Assembly (NCBI RefSeq): GCF_907164915.1
Contig: NC_061862.1
Span: 88,522,846 to 88,586,845, forward strand
DNA length: 64,000 nt
Source: Impatiens glandulifera
Taxonomy: Eukaryota > Streptophyta > Magnoliopsida > Ericales > Balsaminaceae
Direction of reading: 5' to 3'
The notes beneath the pieces are model-generated. The model made no database searches, had not been told where the DNA came from, and saw only the letters and a list, made by a program, of their open reading frames with translations. The translations under genes and the position numbers were made by a program. This document shows positions 11,143 through 25,202 of this stretch, piece after piece (position 1 is the first letter of the stretch; every line of letters begins with the position of its first letter).

Positions 11143-12623
11143 CACTATGAAAATAAAAATAAAATTAAAATATGGCACTGGTCATTGCGATTGAATTTTC
11201 ATTTAAAGTGACACTTTACAACTTGTTCAGCGACATAAGTAACCTTACCCATAAAATTTGTGACATTTCACAAATCAGTCGTATAATATACATGGCTAAC
11301 TTTACAACTAAAGTTACTATTTATTTTGCGATAGACTTTGGAATTATTTATTATTAATAAAAGTTGCGACTTGTTATTTATTTATCTGAATATTTTAAAA
11401 TAGTAATAAACAATTTTTATTTATAAAGCAATAAATTTGTTATTTATTGGAATTTTTTTATTTTGGGAGATAAAACTTTTGTTGAGAATACCGATTGATT
11501 TTGTTATAAAATGAGTTTCGAATATAGAATTTAGCATTATTAAGTATAATATTTGTTTCGACTATAATTTATAAATATGAGAATTTATAATAATTTTTAT
11601 AGCTATAAAAATTAAAATGAAGAAATTTCCTTCACGAATTATATTTACCATTATTTTTGTTTTAAAATTTGTAATGAATAGATAAAAGACACTAATTGGA
11701 ATTGCCTGCTTCATTCAGAAATATGCTATGATCCCCGTAGCGATTGATATTGCATGAATCTCTTAGCGATTGATTTTGCAAAAATTCCCTAGCGATTGAT
11801 TTTCCAAGATCTATATTTAATTTCTCCTTTGCGTTCATTGTTGATATTTTAATTGCAAAAATAAGAATATTAAGTAAATATTAGTTTTAATTTTATGCTA
11901 TTTCCCTATTTTAAAAATATTAGAATTCACAAAATGCCAATATATATAATATTTATAACCTTATATCCCATAAATTAATAAATCTAATATTAAATCAACA
12001 TTATCCATTCAACAAAATCATCAAAGGTAAGCATTCATAAGTTGTTCCATTCATATTACAATATGTTTAAACCTTTTAAATGTATTTGGTTTAAAAAAAA
12101 CACAAAATAGCAGTTTCAATTTCTCTTGAACCTTTAATTTTTTGTGTAAATGAAGCACACTTCATGGTTCTTGTGCTAATACCAAGTCTCCCTGCATACA
12201 TAAAACACAATATTCTTACATATTGAACACAAATAATTTGTCAAAGTAAACTTACCAATTAGCATATTGACCAAGTGTATAAATATATATGCACTTACTT
12301 GTATCAAAAAACTATAAATGCACATCCAAAAATATTCCACATGGCATTTGTTTTAATTCTCTTTCAACATTGTATATTTCAAACCTATAATATAAGATAA
12401 CCCATAACAACACAACTATTTAGATATACAAATAAATTACATTTAAACTTCCCCAAAACATAACCAGTTTTAGAATTTCATAACACAATTAATGAACTTA
12501 TGTTTTGAAATTTCATTGAAACTGATATTTGGTAATATATAAATTGTAATTAAATATATTCTAATTCTATATTCATACTGTCATATATAAATGTATAGAG
12601 AAATTACATACCTGCTACTTTTC

Positions 12624-14889
12624 TTAGGTTAATGAAAAACCACCAGTTAAAGGTTGACCCGAGTTCTCATACAACCGGTATATCATTTCAAACTTCTCAT
12701 TCAGTTTCTCAAATTTAATGTCACGCTCTTTGTTCTCTTGTGTAAGAGTTTCCTGTTTGACATTCAAATAAGTAATTTTTTGATCTTGATCCATAATCCT
12801 TTTGTCTTGAGCTATAATCTTTTCCTCTTGAGCTATAATCTTTTCTTCCTGAGCTATAATCTTTTCATCTTGGGTTGCGATTATCGCTTCTTTTTCGTCA
12901 TTCCATTTCTTTAGTTGAGAAACCTCCAAAGATATCACATTATTGGATAGACCCACATCCCAAGATCTACTCTTCCCAACGTATCCAATTCCAAATACTC
13001 TTCCATTCGTTGGACCTCCAACAGCTTCTACCCATAGTTCGTAATCTGTTTTCTTTTCCCCTTCCTCCATAGTATCTTGCTTTTTTTTTAAATCCTCATA
13101 GGTTTCCTATGATAAAGATATTGTGTTACACATAATTATTAGCATGTCGAGAATTTAGATTGAATACTTTTATTTAATAGATTTAATAGATTTTTTTTAA
13201 CACAAACCGCTGCTTCCTCAGCTCTCTTTCCACTCCAACCCCCCTTTTTTTTCTGGTGTGTTTTTCGGAAAACCTCCAAGACAGTGGGTTGACTTTTAAG
13301 TTCAATTGTCTACATGAAATATAATTTAAACACATTTAGAGTGAATGACTATTTCAGCTACAAATTTGAAATATAGAAAATTTTACCCACCAATCTTTTT
13401 CGATGTTCGTTGACATTTATCGATCCCCACAGTATGTTGCTCCCCCATCGTCCGTGTACTTCCTTCTATAAGTTTGGACCTTTGTAAACTTCTCTATGTA
13501 TTTCTTGTCCATGAAATTAATTTTCATTATCTCCCAATCTTTGATTGTCACATGGGAGAGCTTCTTCATATGGACCTTCACCCTATTTACAAAATTTCGA
13601 ATCTTTGCACTAGCTTTCTTTTTAAACAGTTTGTTAACATCATGTTCCAGTGTTTGCTCCCATTGGAATTTATTCTACACAAACAAACCACATTTTATAA
13701 ATGATTATCACATACACTAATTGGAATGAAACATTTCTAATAATTGAGAAGACTTTATTTGTAACTAACCGCAAATTCTACCCACCAAATGTCCTTTATG
13801 TATTGAGGGACCTTGTTCCAGTTAAAATATGGACCCCTCCAATAACCAATAATAATTTGGTTGATATCCATTCTGATGTCAGGGTCAAAAGTGCATGATT
13901 AGTTAAATCACAATAATTATAATGATATAAAATTTTATTTGAAAATACATAAATTAGGTTAACGGAAAACAAAACACTCACTTTTCCTCATTGATAGTTA
14001 TGTAAGGCTTCAAGTTTACTGTTTCTTCTTCACTCTCGTGTGTAGGTAATTCTACAATGTCTTGTTCTTCATCATCTAATTCTGGTTGCGTTAAGTCAGT
14101 GTCAACTTGTGTCTCAGGTATTGTTGTACAATTATCATTTCTTGTTGACTTGCAAATCCTTCAGAGTTAATCAACTGGAAGGTTGGTTGAGACATTACTT
14201 CTTGTTGTCTTGACGATTGCCCCATCATTGTTCTCTTTTGGGGCACAATTGATTTTTGCGTATGATTGATGTTCACGACTGTTGGTGCCTTCTTGTTGTT
14301 GTTCAATGTAGTATCTACACTTGATTTGTTACTGACATTTTTAGGTGTCTTAGTCCTCATGATCATGGATGTAGTATCTACGTTTGGATTATTGTTTGTT
14401 GGGGCCTTATTAGGTTGGTTGACAATTGACACAACTTTTGACTTCTTACTTGGTTGTTTAGTGATTGTACTCTTTGAGTTAATATTTTCAGTTGTAGTGT
14501 CTGTCATTAGAGAATTAGAGTTGTGTGGATTCCCCTTTGTACTGATGTTTTTTGCACTCTGTTGACTTCTTTACTAGGAGCTTGCATCTGTTGTACATGT
14601 TTTCCTTTTTGTAATGCTTTTCTTTTACTAATGGTACTTCATCCGATTGAATTTTGTCCAACTGATGACTTCTAGCACTTGTTATTGGATCATTTCCTTT
14701 TGAGGTTTTAGATATCTTTGAAAACTTTTGCAGCACATCTTCTCCTTCATCAACCATTTCTAACTCCAAGCAAGTATCTGTATTTTTTGAAACTGTTTCA
14801 GATTCTGTTTCAACTTCTGGTTCCCAATTAGAATCTTCTTCTTTTTCCTCTAGAATTATATGCTTTTTCCTTTTAAGACTATTATTCAT
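12624..14889 (-). pseudogene. CACTA accessory protein (Transposase_24/TNP1-like), broken
   Basis: On the minus strand the first segment (14889-14515) encodes an acidic, lysine-rich N-terminus (NSLKRKKHIILEEKEED). A frameshift near 14540 separates it from a segment rich in T, N, S and K (14507-14091). Segments around 13880-13740 (FNWNKVPQYIKDIWWVEFA) and 13690-13400 (KIRNFVNRVK, DWEIMKINF) and the last exon 13070-12624 (DYELWVEAVGGPTNGRVFG, then a coiled coil with repeats of AQEEKII) match the family of plant En/Spm accessory proteins that bind subterminal repeats. Introns between segments are likely but not all resolved. The repeat AQEEKII (three copies, 21 bp period) is visible at about 12790-12870. 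Frame breaks suggest loss of function. Confidence 0.75.
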
Positions 14890-15044
14890 CCCACTTTTAT
14901 TGATAAAACCTATCCAAGTTAATTAAGAAATTGTTATAGACAACATAAACATTAATAAAGTATTTTTTAAGATCATATATTGTTCAATTTCATATATATG
15001 CAGCGATTGATGTAAATGAAACTAACATAGTAGATAAGTAATCA

Positions 15045-16000
15045 TTTAAACCCTAAATCTTAAACCCTAAAACTGAAATCATGCTCTATTTAAATCTTAA
15101 ATTGAAATCATACTCTGTTTAAATCCTAAACTAAAATCATACCAAAAATATCGTCACTTCCTGGAAACAAAACCCACCCAAGTAACTTATATCATTTAAG
15201 ACAGATTTCGTTTTTCAAAAAATTAATATATACATTGGAAGTTTTATGCTATGTTAGTGTAATTGGTTTTAAAGTATATCCTACTGTTGTGTAATTGGTT
15301 TTAAAGTATATTCTACTGTTGATTAAATTGAAAAGATGAACTGTATACTTTCATTATGCTGAAGTTTGTTAGGTTTGGGATCCTAAACTGAAATCATGCT
15401 CTATTTAAATCTTGAATTGAAATCATGCTCTGTTTAAATCCTAAACTAAAATCATACCAAAAATGCAGTTACTTCCAAGAAACAAAACCCACCAAAGTAA
15501 CTTATATCATTTAAGACAGATTTCTTTTTTCAGAAAATTAATGTATACATTGCAAGCTTTCTGCCATGTTAGTGTAATTGGTTTTAAAGTATATTCTATT
15601 GTTGATTAAATTGAAAAGATGAACTGTATACTTTCATTATGCTGAAGTTTGTTAGGTTTGGGGTCCTAAACTAAAATCATGCTCTATTTAAATCTTGAAT
15701 TGAAATCATGCTCTGTTTAAATCCTAAACTAAAATGATACCAAAAATGCAGTTACTTCCTGAAAATAAAACCAACCCAAGTAACTTATATCATTTAAGAC
15801 AGATTTCTTTTTTCAGAAAATTAATGTATACATTGGAAGCTTTCTGCCATGTTAGTGTAATTGGTTTTAAAGTATATCCTACTATTGTGTAATTGGTTTT
15901 AAAGTATATTTTATTGTTGATTAAATTGAAAAGATGAACTACATACTTTCATTATGCTGAAGTTTGTTAGGCTTGGGGTCCTAAACTGAAATCATGCTAT
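15045..16000. repeat. Tandem repeat (about 283-315 bp, three copies) between the divergent CACTA genes
   Basis: The word AACTGAAATCATGCTCTATT starts at 15071, 15386, 15669 (one change) and 15984, giving periods of 315, 283 and 315 bp. The 32-bp difference is an extra GTGTAATTGGTTTTAAAGTA unit present in the first and third copies. Two telo-box-like words (AAACCCTAA) occur at 15050-15070. The array sits in the shared promoter region of the two divergent transposon genes. Confidence 0.9.
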
Positions 16001-16186
16001 ATTTTTAAGGTATTTTATGCAGATAAATATAAAAGTTTGTTTTCAATAGAATTAATGTGAGAATCTGTCCATTTCCTTTAAAATTCTTTTTGAATCAAGC
16101 AAGTTATTCTGTATTTGAAATAAAATTCTGTTTTGAATAAATTTGGTAATTAATCATGCATATATCTATTATTTGTTGAAACAGAA

Positions 16187-19100
16187 ATGAGGCCAAAAAG
16201 AGTTTGGATGTATAATTATAAACCATAATCAAATGAAAGAGAAAACAACATTGATGAATTTCTAGATGGATTTCAAGAGTTTGTGTCCTTTGCAATTAGT
16301 CAAACTGCGTACATGGATGGTGATAAGATACGATGCCCATGTGTGAAATGTTGTATTAAGAAGTATATTACGCCTAATTTGTGTGAAAGACATTTGATTA
16401 AACATGTTTTTATGCCCAATTACTACACTTGGTCAGCTCATGGTGAATAGATCGAGAATCCTCAAACATTCAATTATCCTCGGAGAAGACCTGCACGTGT
16501 AGCGAAAAATTGGAATCAACAACAGGGGGAATCATCAAACGCATATGAGTGTATGATTCATGATATCGCATCAAGTTACCCACCAAATATCAGAAATGAA
16601 GGTTCTAACGAAAATGATGAACATATTCTATCTGAAAAATTCTGGAATGTATTGAATGCCGCAAATGAACCAATATGGCCAGGTCATCTAAGCGAGAGTA
16701 AATTATCAGCAATAGTTAGACTTCTTAATATAAAGTTTGACAACAATTGGTCTGAGAGGGGTACCAATGAAACTATATACTACATTCAATCAGTGTTGCC
16801 TAATGATAATGTCTTACCGGAAAGTTTCTACCACATGAAGAAGTTGGTTGACGACTTGGGTTTGCCTGTTATGAGAATCGATGTGTGTAAACAAGGTTGC
16901 ATGCTATTTTGGAGGGATGACATTGAATTAGAATCATATAAGTTTTGTAATGATCCACTATATAATGGAATAGGTCACCAACGTAAACCAAATAAACAAT
17001 TGTTCTACCTTCCGTTGGCTCCAAGATTACAAAGACTATATGCATCACATGTGACGGCCTCTCACTTGACGTGGCATGCTCATCATCGAACTGAACACGG
17101 ACTAATGTGTCATCCATCAGATGGTGATGCGTGGAAATCCTTTGACCAAGCGTATCCAGATTTTTCTCAAGAGTGCGCAATGTACGTTTGGGTTTATGTT
17201 CAGATGGGTTCGCTCCATTTGGCCAATTTGATAGGCCTTACTCATGTTGGCCTGTTATTTTAACACAATACAATCTTCCATCGGGAATGTGCATGAAGAC
17301 ACCACATATGTTCATTTCACTTATTATCTTAGGTCCAAACAGTCCTCGGAAAAATATAGATGTCTATCTTCAAACACTTATTGCAGAGTTGAAGATGTTG
17401 TGGAGTGAAGGTGTGCGTACCTACGATGTATCTAGAGGTGATACTTTTAATATGAAGTCAATGTTGTTATGGACTATCAATGATTTCCCAGTTTATGGTA
17501 TGTTGTCTGGCTGGAGTACTCATGGCATTGATGGTTGCTCAATTTGTATGAAGAATTCAAAATCATTTCGTTTAAAGTATGGGAAAAACCATGTTATTTT
17601 GATTCTCATAGGCAGTTTTTTGCCAATTGATCATCTATACAGAAGAGATACAAAACACTTTCTTAAAAATATTACTGTCTCAACGCCTAAACCGACGAGG
17701 CCTAATGGAGTCGATATATGGGATGCAATTTCACAATTCGAGTATGCAACTGAAAATCCAAGGGGATATCCAAGAGGATACGGGGATTCCCATAAGTGGA
17801 CGAAAAAAGAGCATTTTTTGGGAGTTACCATATTGGGGACAACTTCTTATTCGACATAACATTGATTTCATGCACGTGGAGAAAAATGTGTTCGAGAATA
17901 TAATAAATACTGTGATGAATGTCAAAGGCAAGACAAAAGATAACATTATTTCAAGGAAGGATATGTTCCTCATTTGCAATCGTTTTAAGCTTCATATCGA
18001 CCCACGAGAATCTATTAATAGAACTAGTAAGGCTGTTTACGCCTTGACGAGGAACGATAACAAGATTCTATGTGATTGGTTGAAGGGTTTGAAATTCCCA
18101 GATGGATATGCCTCCACTTATCACGGTGTGTTGATTTAAGTTGATTGGGTTGAAAAGTCATGATTGTCATGTTTTCTTAGAAAGACTACTACTAATTGCG
18201 TTTAAGCACTTGCTTCCTAAATTTGTATGGGGTACATTGACTAATCTTAGTATCTTTATGCACGATTTAAGCTCAAGGACATTGTCTACCTCTAAGATGC
18301 AGAACTTAGAAGGTGAAATTCCAGTGATTCTTTGTAACTTGGCAAAAATATTTCCCCCTACTTTTTTTGACTCAACGGAGCACTTTCTAGTACATTTACC
18401 ATACGAAACAAAAGTAGGAGGCCCAGTTCAGTACATATGGATGTATCCTTTTGAGAGGTGATTATTTTTTTATTTTCATTTAAAAGTTTTATTAAAAACT
18501 CAATTGTTAATATTGGTTTATCATATTGGTATGCGTTCATTGCAGGTTTCTTCACATTATAAAGCAAAAAATCAAGAACAAAGCTAGAATTGAGGCATCG
18601 ATTTGTAATGCATACATTCTTCAAGAAATAACAATGTTTGCATCATATTATTTTAAATCTAATGTACAGTGCAAAAAACGAATACCATAGAGGAATGTAG
18701 AAGGACCAATTAATAGAACATAACTACCGATCTTCATATTCAATTATCTTGGACGCAGAAGTGGAGCTACAAAAAAGAGATACTTAGATAATGAAGAATT
18801 ATTGGTGGCTCACACATATGTGCTATTAAACTGTCAATAGGTTGAACCTTATTATAGGTATGTTGTTTTTTTAAATTAAGGTATGTAGTATGATAGATAA
18901 TATTATCAATGCTCTATTGTGCAACACCTATTGTCAGTTGAATCAAGGGATACCAAATTCAACAATAGATAGTCAATTTGCAACCTGATTCCGATCTAAG
19001 GTTTGTGGTTGTTATAAATATACGAAGAATTTATAATTAATAGATTATACATATTTATGTAAAATATTTCTCAGATTCTCGAAGAAAATCAACATAATAC

Positions 19101-19806
19101 TCAAGATGCTCAAAAGGGATTACTCTATTACATTTCATTTGTGCCACAAACACCAGCCACCTCCATTTCGATATATTTCGTTAACGGATATGTGTGGAGG
19201 GCCAAAGACTATGGATCTAATAAATCGACAATGAACAGTGGTGTATGTGTGCAAGCGCGTGATGCAGAATACTACGGATTAGTAGATGAGATAATACAAC
19301 TTGAATATCCTGGCCCGTGCTACGAATTGTCTTATTTAATTGTGTGTGGTTCGATCCAAAAACTATAGGCTAGTTGAAGTGAACATGAAAAAAAAGTACC
19401 AAATGTATGATCCATTCATTTTAGCACAACAAGGGATACAAGTGTATTATGTCTCGTATCCGAGTAGAAGAGACCATCTAATTGGATACATGCTTTTAAG
19501 ACAAAGGCAAGAGGAAAGATTGAGGAACGGTGGACCGATGATAATGTGGTGTATCAACAAGAAGTGCCTATCACTAGTATCTATATTGATATCCCTCTAA
19601 ATATTCCCTTGTATGATGTGACTAATTTGCGTGACACAAATGACTTGATTTATGAGGTCGATGATGAAATGGAGGAAGGTGAAACTGGAGAAATTGAAAC
19701 AGATGACAATGAATATAATTCTGATATTGAAGTTGAATCTGATGGAAGTTCGGATTCTAAAGGATTAGAAGGTGGGGTTGTTGAAGCACAACAATACATA
19801 TATTAA
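16187..19806 (+). pseudogene. CACTA transposase (TNP2/TnpD-like), broken
   Basis: This is the cut-and-paste enzyme of the element. From the ATG at 16187 the translation shows the transposase-associated zinc-binding domain (YMDGDKIRCPCVKCC ... HLIKHVF), then Transposase_21 (LPLAPRLQRLYAS, LTWHAHH, then after a frameshift near 17180 PNSPRKNIDVYL, LLWTINDFPVYGMLSGWST, then another shift near 17800 and NIDFMHVEKNVFENIINT), then DUF4218 (GLKSHDCHVFLERLL ... GGPVQYIWMYPFER), and finally DUF4216 (GYVWRAKDYG ... KYQMYDPFILAQQGIQVYY). A GT-AG intron is visible at 18458-18545, with the frame R-F-L-H preserved. In-frame stops at about 16220 and 16448 and at least four frameshifts show it is dead. The acidic C-terminus ends at 19806. 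Confidence 0.9.
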
Positions 19807-20189
19807 ACATGTTGGGAGCATCCATAATATATGGACAATTGGTGTATTTATGCTATTTTTGGTTGGGCTATTGTAATGAATGAAAATATATGAAATATGT
19901 TATGTTTTTATTTCTTTAAGTTAATGTAGATGTGAAATATATAAAATTTGGTTAGGTTGTCAATTCTAGTTTTCTGTTAGCTGGGTCGAAATTGAATTTT
20001 ACATTTGCAATAAATTTAACGATGGTGTCTCATTTAATAATCGCTCAAAGAAATGCAAAGATGGTTAGATTTCTTATTCGCGACGAATATAACGATGTTT
20101 ATACAATTTTCAATCACCAATAGTTTCTCATTTAACAATCACTACAGAGAAGGTTGGTCACGTCTCTTATGGCGATTCTTTTTACATGT

Positions 20190-20495
20190 GCGATAAATCT
20201 AACGATTGTTTCTCATTTATTAATCGCCCAATGAAACGCATAAGACATTAGTTGTTCAATCAGTCACATGTTAACTTCATTTATAATTGCGATAAATCTA
20301 ACGATTGTTTATCATTTATCAATCGCCCAATGAAACACATAAGACATTAGTTGTTCAATCAGTCGCATGTTAACTTCATTTATAATTGCGATAAAACTAA
20401 CGATTGTTTCTCATTTATCAATCGCCCAATGAAACACATAAGACATTAGTTGTTCAATCAGTCGCATGTTAACTTCATTTATAATTGCCATAAAT
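20190..20495. repeat. 99-bp tandem repeat in the CACTA right subterminal region
   Basis: GCGATAAATCTAACGATTG recurs at 20190, 20289 and, with changes, 20388 and 20487, an exact 99-bp period. Each unit contains TCGCCCAATGAAAC and AGACATTAGTTGTTCAATCA. Because it lies inside the CACTA element near its right end, it probably holds transposase-binding sites. Confidence 0.9.
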
Positions 20496-20635
20496 ATAAC
20501 GACATTATTTCTAATAATAGTCATTATTTTAATGGCATAAGGGAAACAATCATTGATTCCATCAATAAGTAGCAAACAAATAAAAAAGACGGAGTCCCCA
20601 ATACAAAGCCACATAATAATGTAGTATATATATAA

Positions 20636-21837
20636 TCTATATATATATTATGATGCTTAATTTTGAAAGTGTACGGATTGTCGGGTCGAGAACTGTGGTT
20701 AATTTGGATATATATGTGAGAGTAAATGGATACTTGGGTCGGATTCTAGGTTGACCCGCCCATAAACTTAAAACGGTTAAAAATAAAATTTAAAATATTA
20801 TAGGTATGTTTCGAACTCGCAACCTATCAAAACATGTACAACTCTTTAACCAACTAGGCTAAAAACACTTTATATTTTAAATTGAACACGAAATTTGATG
20901 AACGCGGGATATTTTTAACTAATTAATATATATATATATATATATAATGATGCTTAATTTTGAAAGTGTCCGGATTACTGGGACGAGAGTTATGGTTAAT
21001 TTGGATATATATGTTAGAGTAATGGATGCTTGGGTCGGATTCTGGGTTGACCCACCCATAAATTTAAAAACGGTTAAAAATAAAATATGCTATAGGTATG
21101 TTTCGAACTCGCAACCTAACAAAACAAATATAACTCTTTAACCAACTAGGCTACTAACACTTTATATTTTAAATTGAATACCAAATTTGATGAACGTGAG
21201 ACATTTTTAACTAACTAATATATATATATATATATATAATGATGCTTAATTTTGAAAGTGTTCAGATTGTGGGGTCGAGAACTGTGATTAATTTTGATAT
21301 ATATGTGAGAGTAAATGGATACTCGGGTCGGATTCTGGGTTGACCCGCCCATAAACTTAAAACGGTTAAAAATAAAATAAAAAATGCTATAGGTATGTTT
21401 CAAATTCGCAACCTAACAAATCAAGTACAACTCTTTAACCAACTAGGCTAATAATACTTTATATATTAAATTGAACATCAAATTTGATGAACGCGATACA
21501 TTTTTAACTAACTAATTTATATATATAATGATGCTTAATTTTGAAAGTGTCCAGATTGTCGGGTCGAGAGTTCTGGTTAATTTGGATATATATGTTAGAG
21601 TAAATAGATACTTAGGTCGGATTCTGAGTTGACCCGCCAAAAATTTAAAACGGTTAAAAATAAAATTAAAAATACTATAGACGTGTTTCGAACTCGCAAC
21701 CTAACAAAACAAATACAACTCTGTAACCAACTAGGCTACTAACACTTTATATTTTAAATTGAACACCAAATTTGATGAACGCAGGACGTTGTAACAATAT
21801 ATTTTTATCCGTATGCATCGCACGAGTATCTTCCTAG
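20636..21837 (+). mobile_element. Helitron-like element made of four tandem units
   Basis: Four head-to-tail units begin with ATGATGCTTAATTTTGAAAG at 20650, 20947, 21239 and 21528 (periods about 297, 292, 289). The array starts A|TC at 20636-20637 and ends CTAG|T at 21834-21838, after a short palindromic stretch (GTATGCATCGCACGAG), which fits Helitron termini (5' TC, 3' hairpin then CTRR, inserted between A and T). Only the last unit carries the 3' hairpin end. Each unit contains a tRNA-like segment on the minus strand: A box close to TAGTTTAGTTGG and B box close to GAGTTCGAAAC. No protein is encoded. A single unit with the same ends occurs inverted at 24786-25202. Confidence 0.65.
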
Positions 21838-22798
21838 TTTATTATAAAAATAGAAGTAGTCGCTGAATCAATCACGAAAGAGACATGCCAAATACAATAG
21901 TTTAAATTAAATTGCTATATCAAATGAAAATAAATAAAAAATAGTCCAAATTGTTTATTTTATGACAAAATAACAAACAATAAAATTTTTATTTTTTTTG
22001 AATTTGTTTGCAATTCAATCATTTAAACAAGTCGCTAAATAAGTGGTAGTATTATGTAAAGATTGCAGAATAATTTTTACACGTATAATTACGTAACACA
22101 GAGCTAAATAAGTTGGGTTACATTGTAAAACTTAATTATTTTCAATACTGGTAAAAATATATGTATCCAAATTTAAAATAAACGTTTTTACACAAATATA
22201 CAATTAAAGTAGCGACTTATATATATAATAAATTGCTAAATAAATAGAATAATTATTGTAATAGGTTATCCATAATATTTTCCCATTATAATAGTGTGTC
22301 TACTTACAAAATAAATTGTAATTTTAATTTAATTTTCTTTAGTGCAAAACATGTTGTTTTTATTTTACAAAAATAAAATTTACATAGTTACAATGTATTT
22401 TGCAATTAAGAAAATATTCTTGTTACAAATAAAATCGGAAATGATAAGACGAAAAAAAACCAATGAAAATAGGAAAGTTAATATTATTCAGCGACTTTAT
22501 TTGTATTTACTTGTATTTTTTTTTTTTTTTTTTTTGATGTTTTGGTTGCTATGTTTTATTTATATAAAATTTTAAAAAAATATTACTGAAATAAATTTTA
22601 AAAATTACTCACTATTTTACCAACATATTTACTAAAAATATAAATTTTAGGTTTGTACCAATTTTATTGATAAATAAGTTATAATATTTTTAATATTTTA
22701 ACTTCAAATTACTTCAATAATTGCAAATGATAAAAAATTGCATTAAGTCAATTTTAATTGCAAAAATGAGTTGCTATTGTATTTTTTTGGTAGTGACA

Positions 22799-24069
22799 TG
22801 TGTATATGATAAACGTCAATTTTTTAAATTAAATTTAATACCTCCTCAAATGTCATATTTATAATTATTTTTTAAAAATTTGGTCATATTTAACACTTAA
22901 TATTTAATTTAGTTAATTTAGAATCATTAACATAGTTAATTTAGAAATATTTTTATATTTATAACTATTCTTTTAATTTTTATTTTATTTTTATATTTAA
23001 CTCTTAGAAACGGAATCATTCACATAATTAATTTTTACCTTCTAATATAGTTTTCCCAAACATTTAAATTATTTTAAATAGGTCCATTGATTTGAGATTA
23101 GATTAATTTTGACCACATATTATGAAGTCAAATTGTAAGTAACATGTTACTGTAATTTATTTCGGTTATCAACAACCTATTTTGTATTGACCAATTTCGA
23201 CTTAATATTTGGATCAAAATTGACCTAAGATCAAATCAGGGGGTTTATTTACAATAATTATTTTTTTAAAAACGAAAAGAAAAATATTATACATGTATAA
23301 TGAATTTGTGCAAGGTAAGATCAACATGAATATGCACGGTGGATGAAAGAAAATTAAATAGTAAAATCATGGATTCTTAATTCTTGTAACAAAGAGATCA
23401 ATAAAGACTTCATTCATACAGTAACCATATACAGAACTCTTTGATGGACTTACAAAGAAAATTTCAAGTAATAAATTAAAAAGTTTATTCAACTTCAGAA
23501 ATTATAAATTCACTCAAACAAGACAATACATATATGTGTAATGAAATTTTTCTCCAAAATAAATTAGGATGAATTTTGATACATCAATCCTCTAGCTTGC
23601 TAGGTGTGAATGCAATATCATTGTAAATAGATGTTGTTTACTTTTGATCATGTTGAGCAAGAATATATGATTCTTACGATTTAATGAGGACTCAAATCTT
23701 GGTTGTATAAGATCCTCCAGACATCACCAAAGCGTATCATTCATTATTTTATGTACAAAAACAAAGATAAATTAGTAAAGTTGGTCAAGAATTGATGGAA
23801 CATTCTACCATGGTTGTTGGTGATGTTAATACGAATCATGAAACAAAAGAATAACTAAAAATCTTACTTAATTTGTTAATAACAATTGTTCTAATAATTT
23901 TAAGTGTTTAAAAAATTTTGCATCAAAATTCTTGTATTTACTTAACACAATAAAATAGAGTTCTAGAGAGAAAATATACACATTTAAAAAAATTCAAAGT
24001 TCTCATTATTCAAATTAATCTACCTTTAAAATTCTGATATTTTGCAATTTTAATGTCTAATTTTCTTAT
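22799..24069. other. AT-rich intergenic sequence
   Basis: No gene or clear repeat recognised between the CACTA end and the copia relic. Confidence 0.4.
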
Positions 24070-24785
24070 TAACCGATTATCTAAAAAGAACTTGAACTGT
24101 AAGTGTCCATTTGAGATTTTGAATTTTGTTAAACTGTGCTTATGAAATTAAAACTTTTGACTGACTTTGTTATATTTGCAAATTCTCTACCAAATAAAAC
24201 TAAATTTGAAAATAGTGGATTTCAATGTGTATTCTTTGGTTTTCCTAACTTAGAAAATGAATATATATTTTATGATATAAAAAATGATAAAATTATTATA
24301 ACGACAAATAATGTTAAATTCTATAAAATTATTTTTACTTTTGTGTTAATAAATAAAAGTTATATTGAGTCAAATTCTATTCATATTTGAAATATATATT
24401 ATGACTCGGAACACTTATGTTTCTTTTATTGAAGAACCAAATTACCATCAATTGAACATAATTCTAATTTGATTAACAATCCACAAGATAAAATTCAATT
24501 CTACAAAATAGTCTTGCTCAAACTTTTGAAAAACACAACAATAGTGTATTACCTCATTCTACTTTTTATGATGATACAATGAATTTGAATCCTTCTTTTA
24601 GTGAAGTAGGTAATTCACATAGTGAATAAATAAATATGATGAGAAGTGAAAAAACTAAATGAAACTAGTTTGAACTAATGATTACATATAACATTTTTAA
24701 ATGTCATTATATAATAAAAAAAAATTATTTCTTAAAAATCAAAATAATAATATACATAAGGATTTTTTTAATGACATTACTAAAA

Positions 24786-25202
<417 letters not shown>

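Larger units (their letters stand above)
11143..22795 (+). mobile_element. Complete CACTA (En/Spm-like) DNA transposon
   Basis: The left end begins CACTATGAAAATAAAAAT and the right end, read on the other strand, begins CACTACCAAAAAAATAC. The flanking triplets are aca (11140-11142) and aca (22796-22798), the 3-bp duplication expected of CACTA elements. The body, 11653 bp, carries a minus-strand TNP1-like gene (12624-14889) and a plus-strand TNP2-like transposase (16187-19806), divergently arranged around a tandem repeat. Subterminal regions contain repeated GCGATTGAT/GCGATAAATCTAACG words, candidate transposase-binding sites. Both genes are broken, so this copy cannot move by itself. A Helitron-like array (20636-21837) inserted later. 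Confidence 0.88.

Noticed and set aside
15045..15075. Interstitial telomere repeat
   Set aside because: Only two AAACCCTAA words, not a tandem; better seen as telo-box-like motifs.
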